The notes under the pieces were generated by a model. That model saw nothing but the letters and a program-made list of their open reading frames with translations. It was not told where the DNA came from and made no database searches. A DNA stretch of 64,000 nucleotides from Bradyrhizobium sp. B097 (GTDB taxonomy: Bacteria > Pseudomonadota > Alphaproteobacteria > Rhizobiales > Xanthobacteraceae). The position numbers and the translations under genes were made by a program. Positions 1 through 7,517 of the stretch are shown here, piece after piece (the stretch's first letter is position 1; every line of letters starts with the position of its first letter). Location: positions 3,034,501 through 3,098,500 of the forward strand of contig NZ_CP152412.1 of assembly GCF_038957035.1 (NCBI RefSeq). Reading direction: 5' to 3'.

Positions 1-732
1 GGCGTTGCCCTCGGCGATGATCGCATCGAGACCAGGAAGCCGGCCCGTCCGGGCGACTGGCTGGAGTTTAGTCCGCTGCTGACGATCCTGATCGCTCTGC
101 TTGCCGCAGGCTGGCTGTGGCAGACGTTCCAGTCGGGCAATCCGCTGATCACGCTGTCGGGGCTCAACACCTACAATTTCGTCTTCCTCATTCTTGGTAT
201 CGTGCTGCACTGGCGCCCGCGCAGCCTGATCGAGTCCTTTTCCAAAGCGATGCCGAGCGTCTCCGGCGTGCTGCTGCAGTTTCCGTTCTACGCGGGTATC
301 GCGCAGATCCTGACCAAGGTGCCGAACAGCAGCGGCACCACGCTGTCGGACACGATCGCGCACTGGTTCGTCGGCGCCTCCAGCAGTTCCACCGTATTCT
401 CGTTCCTGGTCGGAATCTATTCGGCGCTGCTCGGCTTCTTCGTGCCGTCAGCCGGCGGCAAGTGGATCATCGAGGCGCCCTACATCATGAAGGCGGCCAA
501 CGACATCGGTGCGCATCTCGGCTGGACGGTGATGGTCTACAACATCGCCGAGACGTTGCCGAACTTCATCAACCCGTTCTGGATGCTGCCGCTGCTCGGC
601 ATCCTCGGCCTGAAGTCGAAGGACCTGATCGGCTATACGTCGGTGCAGTTCTTCATCCACTTCCCGGTCGTGATGCTGCTGGCCGCGATCCTGATGGCGA
701 CCTTCACGTATCACCCGCCGATCCTGCCCTGA
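1..732 (+). CDS. atoE: short-chain fatty acid transporter, AtoE family (5' end cut by window)
   Basis: The reading frame is open from the first base, so the start lies upstream of the window. About 243 C-terminal residues are present. The protein is very hydrophobic, with several membrane segments. The stretches QFPFYAGIAQIL, a Gly/Ser-rich GASSSS loop and PSAGGKWIIEAPYIM match the conserved C-terminal half of AtoE-type permeases, which import short-chain fatty acids such as acetoacetate or butyrate through the inner membrane. The natural stop at 730-732 is followed by a strong hairpin, so this is probably the last gene of its transcript. Its partners, possibly CoA transferase or thiolase genes, would lie outside the window. 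Family assignment is confident; substrate is inferred from the family. Confidence 0.85.
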   Translation, partial: GVALGDDRIETRKPARPGDWLEFSPLLTILIALLAAGWLWQTFQSGNPLITLSGLNTYNFVFLILGIVLHWRPRSLIESFSKAMPSVSGVLLQFPFYAGIAQILTKVPNSSGTTLSDTIAHWFVGASSSSTVFSFLVGIYSALLGFFVPSAGGKWIIEAPYIMKAANDIGAHLGWTVMVYNIAETLPNFINPFWMLPLLGILGLKSKDLIGYTSVQFFIHFPVVMLLAAILMATFTYHPPILP

Positions 733-741
733 GTGAGCACT

Positions 742-770
742 GCCGGGCACCAGGACACGCGGTGCCCGGC
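742..770 (+). terminator. hairpin after the AtoE-type gene
   Basis: A perfect 10-bp stem (GCCGGGCACC at 742-751 with GGTGCCCGGC at 761-770) encloses a 9-base loop, 9 bases after the stop codon. No T-run follows, so it is terminator-like rather than a textbook intrinsic terminator. The remainder of the gap to 1107 shows nothing recognisable. Confidence 0.5.
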
Positions 771-1106
771 CGCCGCCCAATCAGTTCAGCGGACCGCAAC
801 CGTGATCGCCAAAACTGTTCTGTTTTGCAGGCCGGCGCGAATGAGGCATCGCGCCGGGCGGTGATCTTTGGTCGGTCATTTCATTGACCGCCGCGCGATT
901 CGGCCGGATATTGATCGGCGCTAACCCGCGTCGTTCAAGGTCACTGCCATGAGACATTCCCACCGCAGCTTGATGTGCGACATGCGAAGCCGCATGCAGC
1001 ATCGCTGCGTCTCGGCGGCGACCGGCGTCTGTTGTTGATCGCTTAAGAAAAATCCAAAGCACCCGACAATCAGACAGGAGCGCCGTCATCCGGCGATCGA
1101 GCACGC

Positions 1107-1310
1107 ATGTCTCAAACCCAAAGCTCCCAAGCTTACGTCATCGAAGTATCGGATCGAACCGCGGGTATCGTTGTCAGCGACGCCAGAGGCTTCTGCTTCT
1201 TCTCCTCGGATCGCGCCTTCGATGGCCTCGACGGCGGCTATTTCGGCTCGGCTCGCGCCGCGGAGCGTGCGGTGAGGGCGCTGTTGCAGCAGCGCCGCCC
1301 GACGTCATAG
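1107..1310 (+). CDS. small hypothetical protein, 67 aa
   Basis: A short soluble protein starting MSQTQSSQAYVIEVSDRTAG. It has no signal peptide or membrane segment. The centre is rich in Gly, Phe and Ser (FCFFSSDRAFDGLDGGYFGS), and the C-terminus is basic and Ala/Arg-rich. I do not recognise a domain. The composition resembles small orphan proteins common in Bradyrhizobium. There is a weak Shine-Dalgarno (caggag, about 20 bases upstream) and no overlapping competitor on either strand. A GC-rich hairpin lies downstream at 1347-1370. No function is proposed. Confidence 0.5.
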   Translation: MSQTQSSQAYVIEVSDRTAGIVVSDARGFCFFSSDRAFDGLDGGYFGSARAAERAVRALLQQRRPTS

Positions 1311-1346
1311 ATCGTCCCGACGGCATCGCCGGCGCGCTAGCTTTGT

Positions 1347-1370
1347 CGCGGCTGCCACCAGGCAGCCGCG
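1347..1370. terminator. hairpin between two convergent genes
   Basis: A perfect 10-bp stem (CGCGGCTGCC / GGCAGCCGCG) with an ACCA tetraloop lies between the ends of the genes at 1107-1310 (+) and 1417-1905 (-). Its position suggests a shared, bidirectional terminator. It lacks a T-tract on the plus strand. Confidence 0.5.
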
Positions 1371-1416
1371 TGAGGTGGAATACCGTCGTGCGGAAAGTGC
1401 CGCCTGCGATCGGGGA

Positions 1417-1905
1417 TCAGGCCGGGCAGACCATCGTCAGCAGCAGGAGCGTTGGCGGCTGATTGTCGCCATTGGCGTGTTCCCAGGTCAGCAGAATGTC
1501 ATGCCGATCGGCGTTCGGCGCATTCTTGTCTTGCTCTTTCACATCGATCTTCATCGGGATCGGCGGTTCGGAGTTGAAGCACTTGCGGACGGCGGCATCC
1601 AGCAGCGTGCATTTCGTCAGCGGTACGACACCGGCCTCGTCCTTGGAGAGGACTGCGGTGCTTGCTTGAGTGGCGAGGTCCAGACGCGCCTTGCCCATCT
1701 CCTTCTGCCACAGCTTGCCGCTTCCGCCCGGCCACTGGTGCCTGGGCGACAGGATCGGCTGGTATTGGCCATATTCCAGCGTCTCGATGTCGATAAGATC
1801 CGACGCCTTAAGTATAGCGACGCTCTTGATCATGTTATCCAAAGGATAGTAGTGCGCGTTGATATGATCTTTGAATTGCTGGTTATTGTATACTCGTCCG
1901 CCCAT
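1417..1905 (-). CDS. hypothetical protein, 162 aa
   Basis: A soluble protein beginning MGGRVYNNQQFKDHINAHYY, with no signal peptide or membrane segment. I recognise no domain. The start at 1905 is supported by a good ribosome binding site (gaaaggg, about 7 bases upstream). Base use here and in the following 280 bases is noticeably more AT-rich and less biased than in neighbouring genes, which suggests recent acquisition. There are three cysteines (one near the C-terminus, MVCPA) but no paired metal motif. It has no same-strand partner. Function unknown. Confidence 0.6.
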   Translation of the reverse strand: MGGRVYNNQQFKDHINAHYYPLDNMIKSVAILKASDLIDIETLEYGQYQPILSPRHQWPGGSGKLWQKEMGKARLDLATQASTAVLSKDEAGVVPLTKCTLLDAAVRKCFNSEPPIPMKIDVKEQDKNAPNADRHDILLTWEHANGDNQPPTLLLLTMVCPA

Positions 1906-2197
1906 AGGATTTCCCTTTCATTAAAACTTTGGCTTGCTCTGGCTATACGTAAGTTATGCAACGCGGGGATGTCGAACGAAATCGGTCGTACGGCTCAGGT
2001 TGCGCCGTCTGATTTCTCGCGACTCGACCTACCACTCAAGACTGTATTTCGTCCAGTTCGACAACCTCTCGGGTTGGCGCGGATGCAGGCGGATTGCACG
2101 TCCGGATTGATAAGCATGTCCCGATGGGTAATCTCTACTCTAAGCTGCTCAACGGGATGCTGAGCTGGCGAGACCACAGCAGCCTTTGAGAGCAGGA

Positions 2198-5100
2198 ATG
2201 CTTTGCTTTGCATGCCAATCGACGATCGGAGCGAACGACAATTGGTGCGCCCAATGCGGTGCCGCCGTAGCTAAACGCGTCGATCCCGACAGCGAACAAC
2301 GATTTGTGACGATCCTTCGCGCCGACGTCGTCGACTCCACGGGGCTCGTAGCAGATCTTGACCCGGAAGAGGCCGTCTCACGTCTGGAGCCTGCATTGGC
2401 CGCCATGCGGGGGGCGGTGCGCCAGTTTGGTGGCATCGTCAGCAAGGAATTGGGCGACGGACTGGCGGCGGTATTTGGCGCGCCGATCGCTGACGACAAC
2501 CATGCGCCGCTTGCCTGCCATGCGGCGATCGAGCTCGTTCGACGTATCGGGGGCTTGGGTGATCCGGCGCTCCAGGTTCGGGTGGGGCTCCATGCCGGAC
2601 GCGTGGTGACCTACATGGTCGCCAGCGAATATTCCAAGGTCTATGAGATCGGAGGGGCAGCGCAGCATCTCGCGGCGCGCCTCGAAGCAGTCGCCGGACC
2701 GAACCAGATCTACGCGTCCGAGGCTTGTCAGAGCCTGGCCGATGGCAATGTCCAGTTCGACTATTTGGGTCGCAAACGGCTCAAAGGGTTCAGCGAGCCT
2801 GTGCCGATCTACCGTGTGACCGGCGCAACCAATGTCTCTAGTTGGCGGGTACGCAGGGCACGAAGCGTTGCACGGTTTGTCAACCGCGTGGACGAGACCG
2901 GGTTGCTCAGGCAGCTGGCTCAAAATGCCGGGGCGAGCCGGCAAACGGCTCTCTTGATCGGTGATCCCGGCATCGGAAAGTCGCGGCTCGTGCACGAGTT
3001 TGTCGACGAGCTCAAGCGCGAGGGCTGGCGCCCGGTCCACGCAGAATGCAGTCCAAACCTTCAAGGTGCACCGTTCAGCGCGCTGAAGGCGCTGGTGCTG
3101 TCGATGCTCGAAGGGACTGCGGCGGACGCCGATCTCCAGACAGAGCCTCCCACGGCTCTGACCGGGACTGCGCGTTCCGCCATCAATGCGGTGCTGGATC
3201 GTCCGATATCGGATCCAGAGTGGGGCGAACTGGAGCCACACGCGCGCGGCCGCGCGATCAGCGACGCGAGCTGCGCGATTCTCGAGAGTCTGGTCGCCGG
3301 CCAGCGCACGGTGATCCTCGTCGAGGATCTGCACTGGATCGATCGCGCCAGCGAAGCCGTTGTCGCTGCGCTCGCGGCGCTGCAGATACCTGGCCTTCTG
3401 GTGCTGTTGACCAGCAGACCCAACGGCATTCCGGACTGGATCGCGCGCTGCAACGCCGAGATCGCCGCGTTGCGGTCGCTCGGCGAGGATGCTGGACGGG
3501 AGATGCTGGACGACATCTTGGGGCGGTCCGCGAACATGGCCGATCTGAAGAGCCGGGTTGTGCTTCATACGGCCAGCGTGCCGCTCTTCATTGAGGAGGT
3601 CTGCCGGGGCCTCAAGGATAGCGGGATTCTGCGGGGGCATTGGGGCGATCTAGCGCTGGCGCGTCCGGTCGGCGAGCTTGGCATCCCGAGTAGCATCCAG
3701 GGTGTGATCGCAGCGCGTCTGGATCGGGTGTCGAGGGAGGAACGCTCCCTGTTGCAGATCGCGGCAGCGCTAGGCCCGCGCTCGACGGAAGTTATTTTGC
3801 GCGAGGCGTCTGGCCTCCCTGAGCCCGCGCTGCAGCGCTGCCTTGCGGTTCTCGACCGCTCCGAGTTTCTCGTGAAAATCGATATCGAGCCGGATCAATT
3901 GCTCGAGTTTCCGCACGAAATGGTCCGCCAGGTCATCTACGACTCGATGGTCGAAAAAGTGCGTGAAGGCGTCCACGCACGCATTCTTGCGACGTTGGAG
4001 GGCAATGGAAGCTCGTATGATGAGCCCAACAGGCTCTGCTATCACGCAATGCGGGCGAAGGATTGGCAGAAAGCTTTCAGCTACGGCAGAACTGCCGCGC
4101 GGAAGAGCCTGGCACGATCGGCATTTGCCGACGCAGCCAACTATTTCGAGATCGCGATGACCGCACTCGACAAGACGCCGTTCGCTCGCTCGCGCGAAGC
4201 GGATGCGGTCGACCTCCGTATCGAGGCGCGCACAGCCTTCATGAGCGCAGGCAAGGTCGCCGAATGGTTCGACCTTGGAAGGGACGCGGAGGGACGCGCC
4301 AACGCGATCGATGATATCGGGCGGAAGGTCGCGGCGATGGCGGTCAGGTCGGGGGCGCAGAACTTCTATGGTACCCCGGTCGAGGCCATCGAAACCGGCG
4401 AGGAGGTTGCCCGTCTGGCGGGAGAGTGGGGCAATCCGGGTTGGCTCAACCTGGCTCAATACAGCCTTGGCCAAGCCTATTTCATTGCGGGGCGCTATCG
4501 CGACGCGGAGCAGATGCTGGGACAGGCTTGCCTCCGCCTGTCCGGGTCGGATGCCAGCGCGCCGCCCGGGACGACGCCGAAGACCCTCGAGCTGCTCTGC
4601 TGCATGATGAAAAGCGTGACCCACACGACCTTGGGAGAGATTGATACGGGGGCCGAGTTTCATCAACGCGCGTCGGCGATCGCCAACGAGAGCAACAGGC
4701 CATTTGATCGCGTTGGCACGGGCTATAGTGGCGGTTGTCTGGCGCTCGGGCGGGGCAATCCTGGCGAAGCAGCGGCGATCCTGGAGGACGCTTTTGCCAT
4801 TACGCAAAAGTATGGAATTCGCCTCTTTGTGCCGGTCATCAGCTGCCATCTCGGTATTGCCTATCTGGAACAGGGACGTCTCGCTGAAGCGCGGGTTGCG
4901 CTCGTCGAAGCCCGAGAGGTAGCCAGGTCGGTGAGCTATACCTCGATCGTGCTGCGTACCTCGATCTATTTGGCACTCGCTCTCAGCCGGCTCGGCGATA
5001 CGAAGGCTGCGCTGAACATGCTGCGAGAGGCCCGGAATACCGCGCGGCAGCAGGGCTTTTCCGGCCTGGAAGCCGAGGCGTTGTTCGGAGAGGCGACGGT

Positions 5101-5263
5101 ATCGCCGGCGTCAAATGAGAACGACAGGACTTCCGTTCTGCACCAGTTGCGCGCGGCCATCGCGATTGCTTCGAGCAGTGGCACGAAGCCGCTGCTGCAT
5201 CGGGCCGAGGCGCTCCTGAACGGGATGCTTGCCGATCCACAGGACGAACCCTGGCGCCATTAG
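2198..5263 (+). CDS. class III adenylate/guanylate cyclase with AAA-type ATPase and TPR-like C-terminus
   Basis: A large regulator of about 1021 residues. An N-terminal zinc ribbon has paired cysteines (C3, C6, C17, C20). A class III cyclase domain follows (about residues 35-205), with the metal-binding aspartates D43 (ILRADVVDST) and D87 (KELGDGLAAVFG) and the upstream Lys of the K-x-x-GD motif. The usual transition-state Asn is His157, in QHLAARLE, while Arg161 is kept. A P-loop ATPase region has Walker A (GDPGIGKS, 255-262) and Walker B (VILVEDLHWID, about 372-382). The rest is Ala/Leu-rich helical repeat, TPR-like. This resembles the rhizobial cyclase-ATPase-TPR family, probably making cAMP in response to an unknown signal. 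Start: ATG 2198 places Cys3 at the ribbon; an in-frame TTG at 2186 is the alternative. It stands alone. Confidence 0.85.
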   Translation: MLCFACQSTIGANDNWCAQCGAAVAKRVDPDSEQRFVTILRADVVDSTGLVADLDPEEAVSRLEPALAAMRGAVRQFGGIVSKELGDGLAAVFGAPIADDNHAPLACHAAIELVRRIGGLGDPALQVRVGLHAGRVVTYMVASEYSKVYEIGGAAQHLAARLEAVAGPNQIYASEACQSLADGNVQFDYLGRKRLKGFSEPVPIYRVTGATNVSSWRVRRARSVARFVNRVDETGLLRQLAQNAGASRQTALLIGDPGIGKSRLVHEFVDELKREGWRPVHAECSPNLQGAPFSALKALVLSMLEGTAADADLQTEPPTALTGTARSAINAVLDRPISDPEWGELEPHARGRAISDASCAILESLVAGQRTVILVEDLHWIDRASEAVVAALAALQIPGLLVLLTSRPNGIPDWIARCNAEIAALRSLGEDAGREMLDDILGRSANMADLKSRVVLHTASVPLFIEEVCRGLKDSGILRGHWGDLALARPVGELGIPSSIQGVIAARLDRVSREERSLLQIAAALGPRSTEVILREASGLPEPALQRCLAVLDRSEFLVKIDIEPDQLLEFPHEMVRQVIYDSMVEKVREGVHARILATLEGNGSSYDEPNRLCYHAMRAKDWQKAFSYGRTAARKSLARSAFADAANYFEIAMTALDKTPFARSREADAVDLRIEARTAFMSAGKVAEWFDLGRDAEGRANAIDDIGRKVAAMAVRSGAQNFYGTPVEAIETGEEVARLAGEWGNPGWLNLAQYSLGQAYFIAGRYRDAEQMLGQACLRLSGSDASAPPGTTPKTLELLCCMMKSVTHTTLGEIDTGAEFHQRASAIANESNRPFDRVGTGYSGGCLALGRGNPGEAAAILEDAFAITQKYGIRLFVPVISCHLGIAYLEQGRLAEARVALVEAREVARSVSYTSIVLRTSIYLALALSRLGDTKAALNMLREARNTARQQGFSGLEAEALFGEATVSPASNENDRTSVLHQLRAAIAIASSSGTKPLLHRAEALLNGMLADPQDEPWRH

Positions 5264-5313
5264 AGCGTGACCCGGAGAAGTGCGAAGCGGCTTTCCGAAA
5301 GGATCAAGCGCGA
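5262..5313. repeat. degenerate copy of a dispersed Hyphomicrobiales palindromic element
   Basis: The segment beginning agagcgtgacccggagaag and continuing ctttccgaaaggatcaagcg resembles a short palindromic element scattered between genes in Bradyrhizobium and relatives (typical form: agagcatgatccggaaaag, then ttttccgaaaagatcatgc). It begins at the stop codon of the cyclase gene. Identification is from memory of the element. Confidence 0.4.
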
Positions 5314-5348
5314 GCGCGATGACGCTTCAACCTGACCTCGTCGCGCCA

Positions 5349-6071
5349 CTAGGACACCGCTGCAAGCGGCGGCGAGATCACCTGCGGTGCCTCGGCTGCC
5401 TGCGTGGCGGTCGTCGCCAGCTCGAAGCGGATGCCGTGCAGGGAGACGGTCAGCGGGATGGCGCGGAAGTCGTCGTGGAAGGCGCGGATCCGGCGGGCCA
5501 GCTCGCCGGCGCTGATGCCGGCGGGAAGCTCGCACATGTCGCGGTACATCTGCCGGGTGCTCTTGATGCCGCACCAGGCGATCTCCAATTCCCTTAGCGG
5601 TGAGGGATCGCATGCGAGATCGCGCGACATCCGCCAGAACAGATGGGCAAGCCGCACATAGGCGATCTGCTCGAGCCCACGCACGCTGATCTTGTCGGGA
5701 ATGATGAAGGACTCGACCCCGACGATCGGGCCGGAATCGACGCGCGCGGCCATCACATGGGCGGTCGCGCCGAACGTGCGTGCACCGTCATAGAGCGCGA
5801 AATGCGCCGGCGCCCAGCCGGGATATTGCGGCGGACCGGGGTGGAAATTGTAAGCGCCATGGCCGAGCGCCGCCGGGATGCTTTCAGGCACGATGACGCT
5901 GGTGGTGAACGCCAGCAGCCGGGCCTCGCGCAACACCTCGGGTTCGATCGCCGCGAGGTCCTCGGCCGTCACCGCGCAGCGGAACGACAGCGCCGGATTG
6001 TGCGCCTTCAGCAGCTCGGTGAGCGCGAATTGCTGGTTGGCGACGCCGGTGAGAAGGATGATGGTCTTCAT
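5349..6071 (-). CDS. formyltransferase-family protein (sugar-type, not Fmt)
   Basis: A 240-residue protein starting MKTIILLTGVANQQFAL. It carries the formyltransferase catalytic triad: N75 and H77 in YNFHPGPPQYPG, and D112 in RVDSGPIVG. The domain transfers a formyl group from 10-formyl-tetrahydrofolate. At 240 aa it lacks the C-terminal tRNA-binding domain of methionyl-tRNA formyltransferase, so a housekeeping Fmt role is unlikely. N-formylation of an amino sugar is a better guess. ATG 6071 is preferred because gaagga lies just upstream; the frame stays open further upstream, but that region overlaps the preceding gene. It is third in a minus-strand run after a HAD-type protein and a glycosyltransferase-like protein, 41 bases from the latter. 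The context suggests a glycan, perhaps on flagellin encoded nearby. Confidence 0.75.
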   Translation of the reverse strand: MKTIILLTGVANQQFALTELLKAHNPALSFRCAVTAEDLAAIEPEVLREARLLAFTTSVIVPESIPAALGHGAYNFHPGPPQYPGWAPAHFALYDGARTFGATAHVMAARVDSGPIVGVESFIIPDKISVRGLEQIAYVRLAHLFWRMSRDLACDPSPLRELEIAWCGIKSTRQMYRDMCELPAGISAGELARRIRAFHDDFRAIPLTVSLHGIRFELATTATQAAEAPQVISPPLAAVS

Positions 6072-6112
6072 GATGTCGATGTCCTTCTCTTGCCTGGTGG
6101 TTGTGCCGTTGA

Positions 6113-7459
6113 TCAGCCGCGCTGCCCGGCCACGACGAGGACGCTGCCGGCATCGCGGGATTGACCCACGGTGCGGAACAGATCGGCCGGCAACGCCTGC
6201 CAGGGCGCAATCTCGATGATCCGGTTGTTCGCGCTGGCGGCTGCCGATTTCGCCGCGCGGATATCGTCCTGCCAGGGGCAGAGCGCGAGCTCGAGCCGGC
6301 CGAACCCGCCGCAATCGGCGGCGAACGCGCCGGTGACCGCCTCGATGCTGGTGGCCATTTCGCGTGCGTCGCTGGTCGCGATGTCGCGCATGATCACGGT
6401 GATCGCGTTGTTCGAGGAGGCCGGCGACTTGATCACGATCATGGCGTCGCGGCCGCCGCTGCGGCTGGCGCGCCGCGCGGCCCGCATCGTGACGCCGAAT
6501 TCGGCATCGGGCCCAAGGTCGCTGTTGTCGGTCGGCAGATTGTGGACGACCGTGGTGTGGCGGGGCGTGCCGGCATCTTCGGCGGGGGCATGGTACGAGC
6601 GCGGCAGCCAGGCGGTGTCGAGCGCCATCTGCGACGACGTCAGGCTCCAGGCCTGGTCGAGCAGGTAGCCCTCCCAGACCGCAGGATAGGCGGTCGCGAT
6701 GTGATGCCAGTTGCGCAGCAGCGCTTCGGCGGCCGGGGTGCGGCCGAGATACAAGGTGCGCGCCGACATCTCCCACCGGTTCCACTTGTGGAGCGCGATG
6801 TCGCAGTCGAGGGACGACGGCAGCAATGGCGGTTCGCTGAGCGTTGCATCGGCCTCGATGAACAGCAGCGGCTCGCGATGCTCCTGCCACATCCGCAGCA
6901 TGAAGGCAGACTTTTCGGACGCGCGCATGTGCTCGCCGTCAGCGGTTTCGATCGGTACGATGTCGGAAGCGATCTCGAATTCGGTCAGCTTCTCCCGGAG
7001 CACGCGGGCATGATCGTCGCCGCAGGTGCGAGGAAAGCAGGAGACCACGCGCAGCGCTGCGTCGGACCGGGAGCCTTCTTCCGGAGCGATCGGGCGCCAG
7101 TTGAGGCCGCCCCACCACATTTCGTGTGGGCCGTCGAAGCTCGGCCCGATCGTCCCGAAGTCGGTCAGCTTGGACTTCAGGAAATCGAACGCGGGATTTT
7201 CGCCGAACGGGATAACGACCGCACAATCGGCGCGAAGCGACCGGTAGAGCAATTCGGCGGCGGGGCCGCTCGGCGGCTCGACGAGGATGATGACGCCATG
7301 GTCCCGCCCGGCCTGGTGGACGATCGCGCGTCCGAGCCGTTCGGACAGCCATGCGAGCCGCCGGCGCTGTGCAGCGCTCATCCGGATGTTGTTGGTCGCC
7401 AGTAATTGGTCGAAATTTGTCTGCAAGCCGTCCGCTTGCACCGTGTCAGCCGAAATCAT
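6113..7459 (-). CDS. putative glycosyltransferase-like protein, 448 aa
   Basis: A soluble protein without signal peptide. The central part (LLFIEADATLSEPPLLPSS, then CDIALHKWNRWEMSARTLYLG) looks like the acidic-motif core of GT-A nucleotide-sugar transferases: an acidic EADA motif after a hydrophobic strand, followed by a region that would frame the donor site. The N-terminal third and the C-terminal third (rich in Ala and Arg) are not recognised. The start at ATG 7459 has gagggg upstream. It lies between the HAD-type pseudogene (58 bases upstream) and the formyltransferase (41 bases downstream), all on the minus strand, so the three were probably one transcript. A role in sugar attachment is inferred from fold resemblance and neighbours only. 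Confidence 0.55.
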   Translation of the reverse strand: MISADTVQADGLQTNFDQLLATNNIRMSAAQRRRLAWLSERLGRAIVHQAGRDHGVIILVEPPSGPAAELLYRSLRADCAVVIPFGENPAFDFLKSKLTDFGTIGPSFDGPHEMWWGGLNWRPIAPEEGSRSDAALRVVSCFPRTCGDDHARVLREKLTEFEIASDIVPIETADGEHMRASEKSAFMLRMWQEHREPLLFIEADATLSEPPLLPSSLDCDIALHKWNRWEMSARTLYLGRTPAAEALLRNWHHIATAYPAVWEGYLLDQAWSLTSSQMALDTAWLPRSYHAPAEDAGTPRHTTVVHNLPTDNSDLGPDAEFGVTMRAARRASRSGGRDAMIVIKSPASSNNAITVIMRDIATSDAREMATSIEAVTGAFAADCGGFGRLELALCPWQDDIRAAKSAAASANNRIIEIAPWQALPADLFRTVGQSRDAGSVLVVAGQRG

Positions 7460-7517
7460 GCCCGCGCTACCCCTCGTTAACCTTCTACGAGCGGGGCGGC
7501 CAGATCAGGCGGACAAA

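Noticed and set aside
5262..5313. tRNA or attachment site
   Set aside because: No cloverleaf can be folded and no integrase is near; it resembles a dispersed palindromic element.
5349..6071. Housekeeping methionyl-tRNA formyltransferase (fmt)
   Set aside because: Only 240 residues, no C-terminal tRNA-binding domain, and no def gene nearby.
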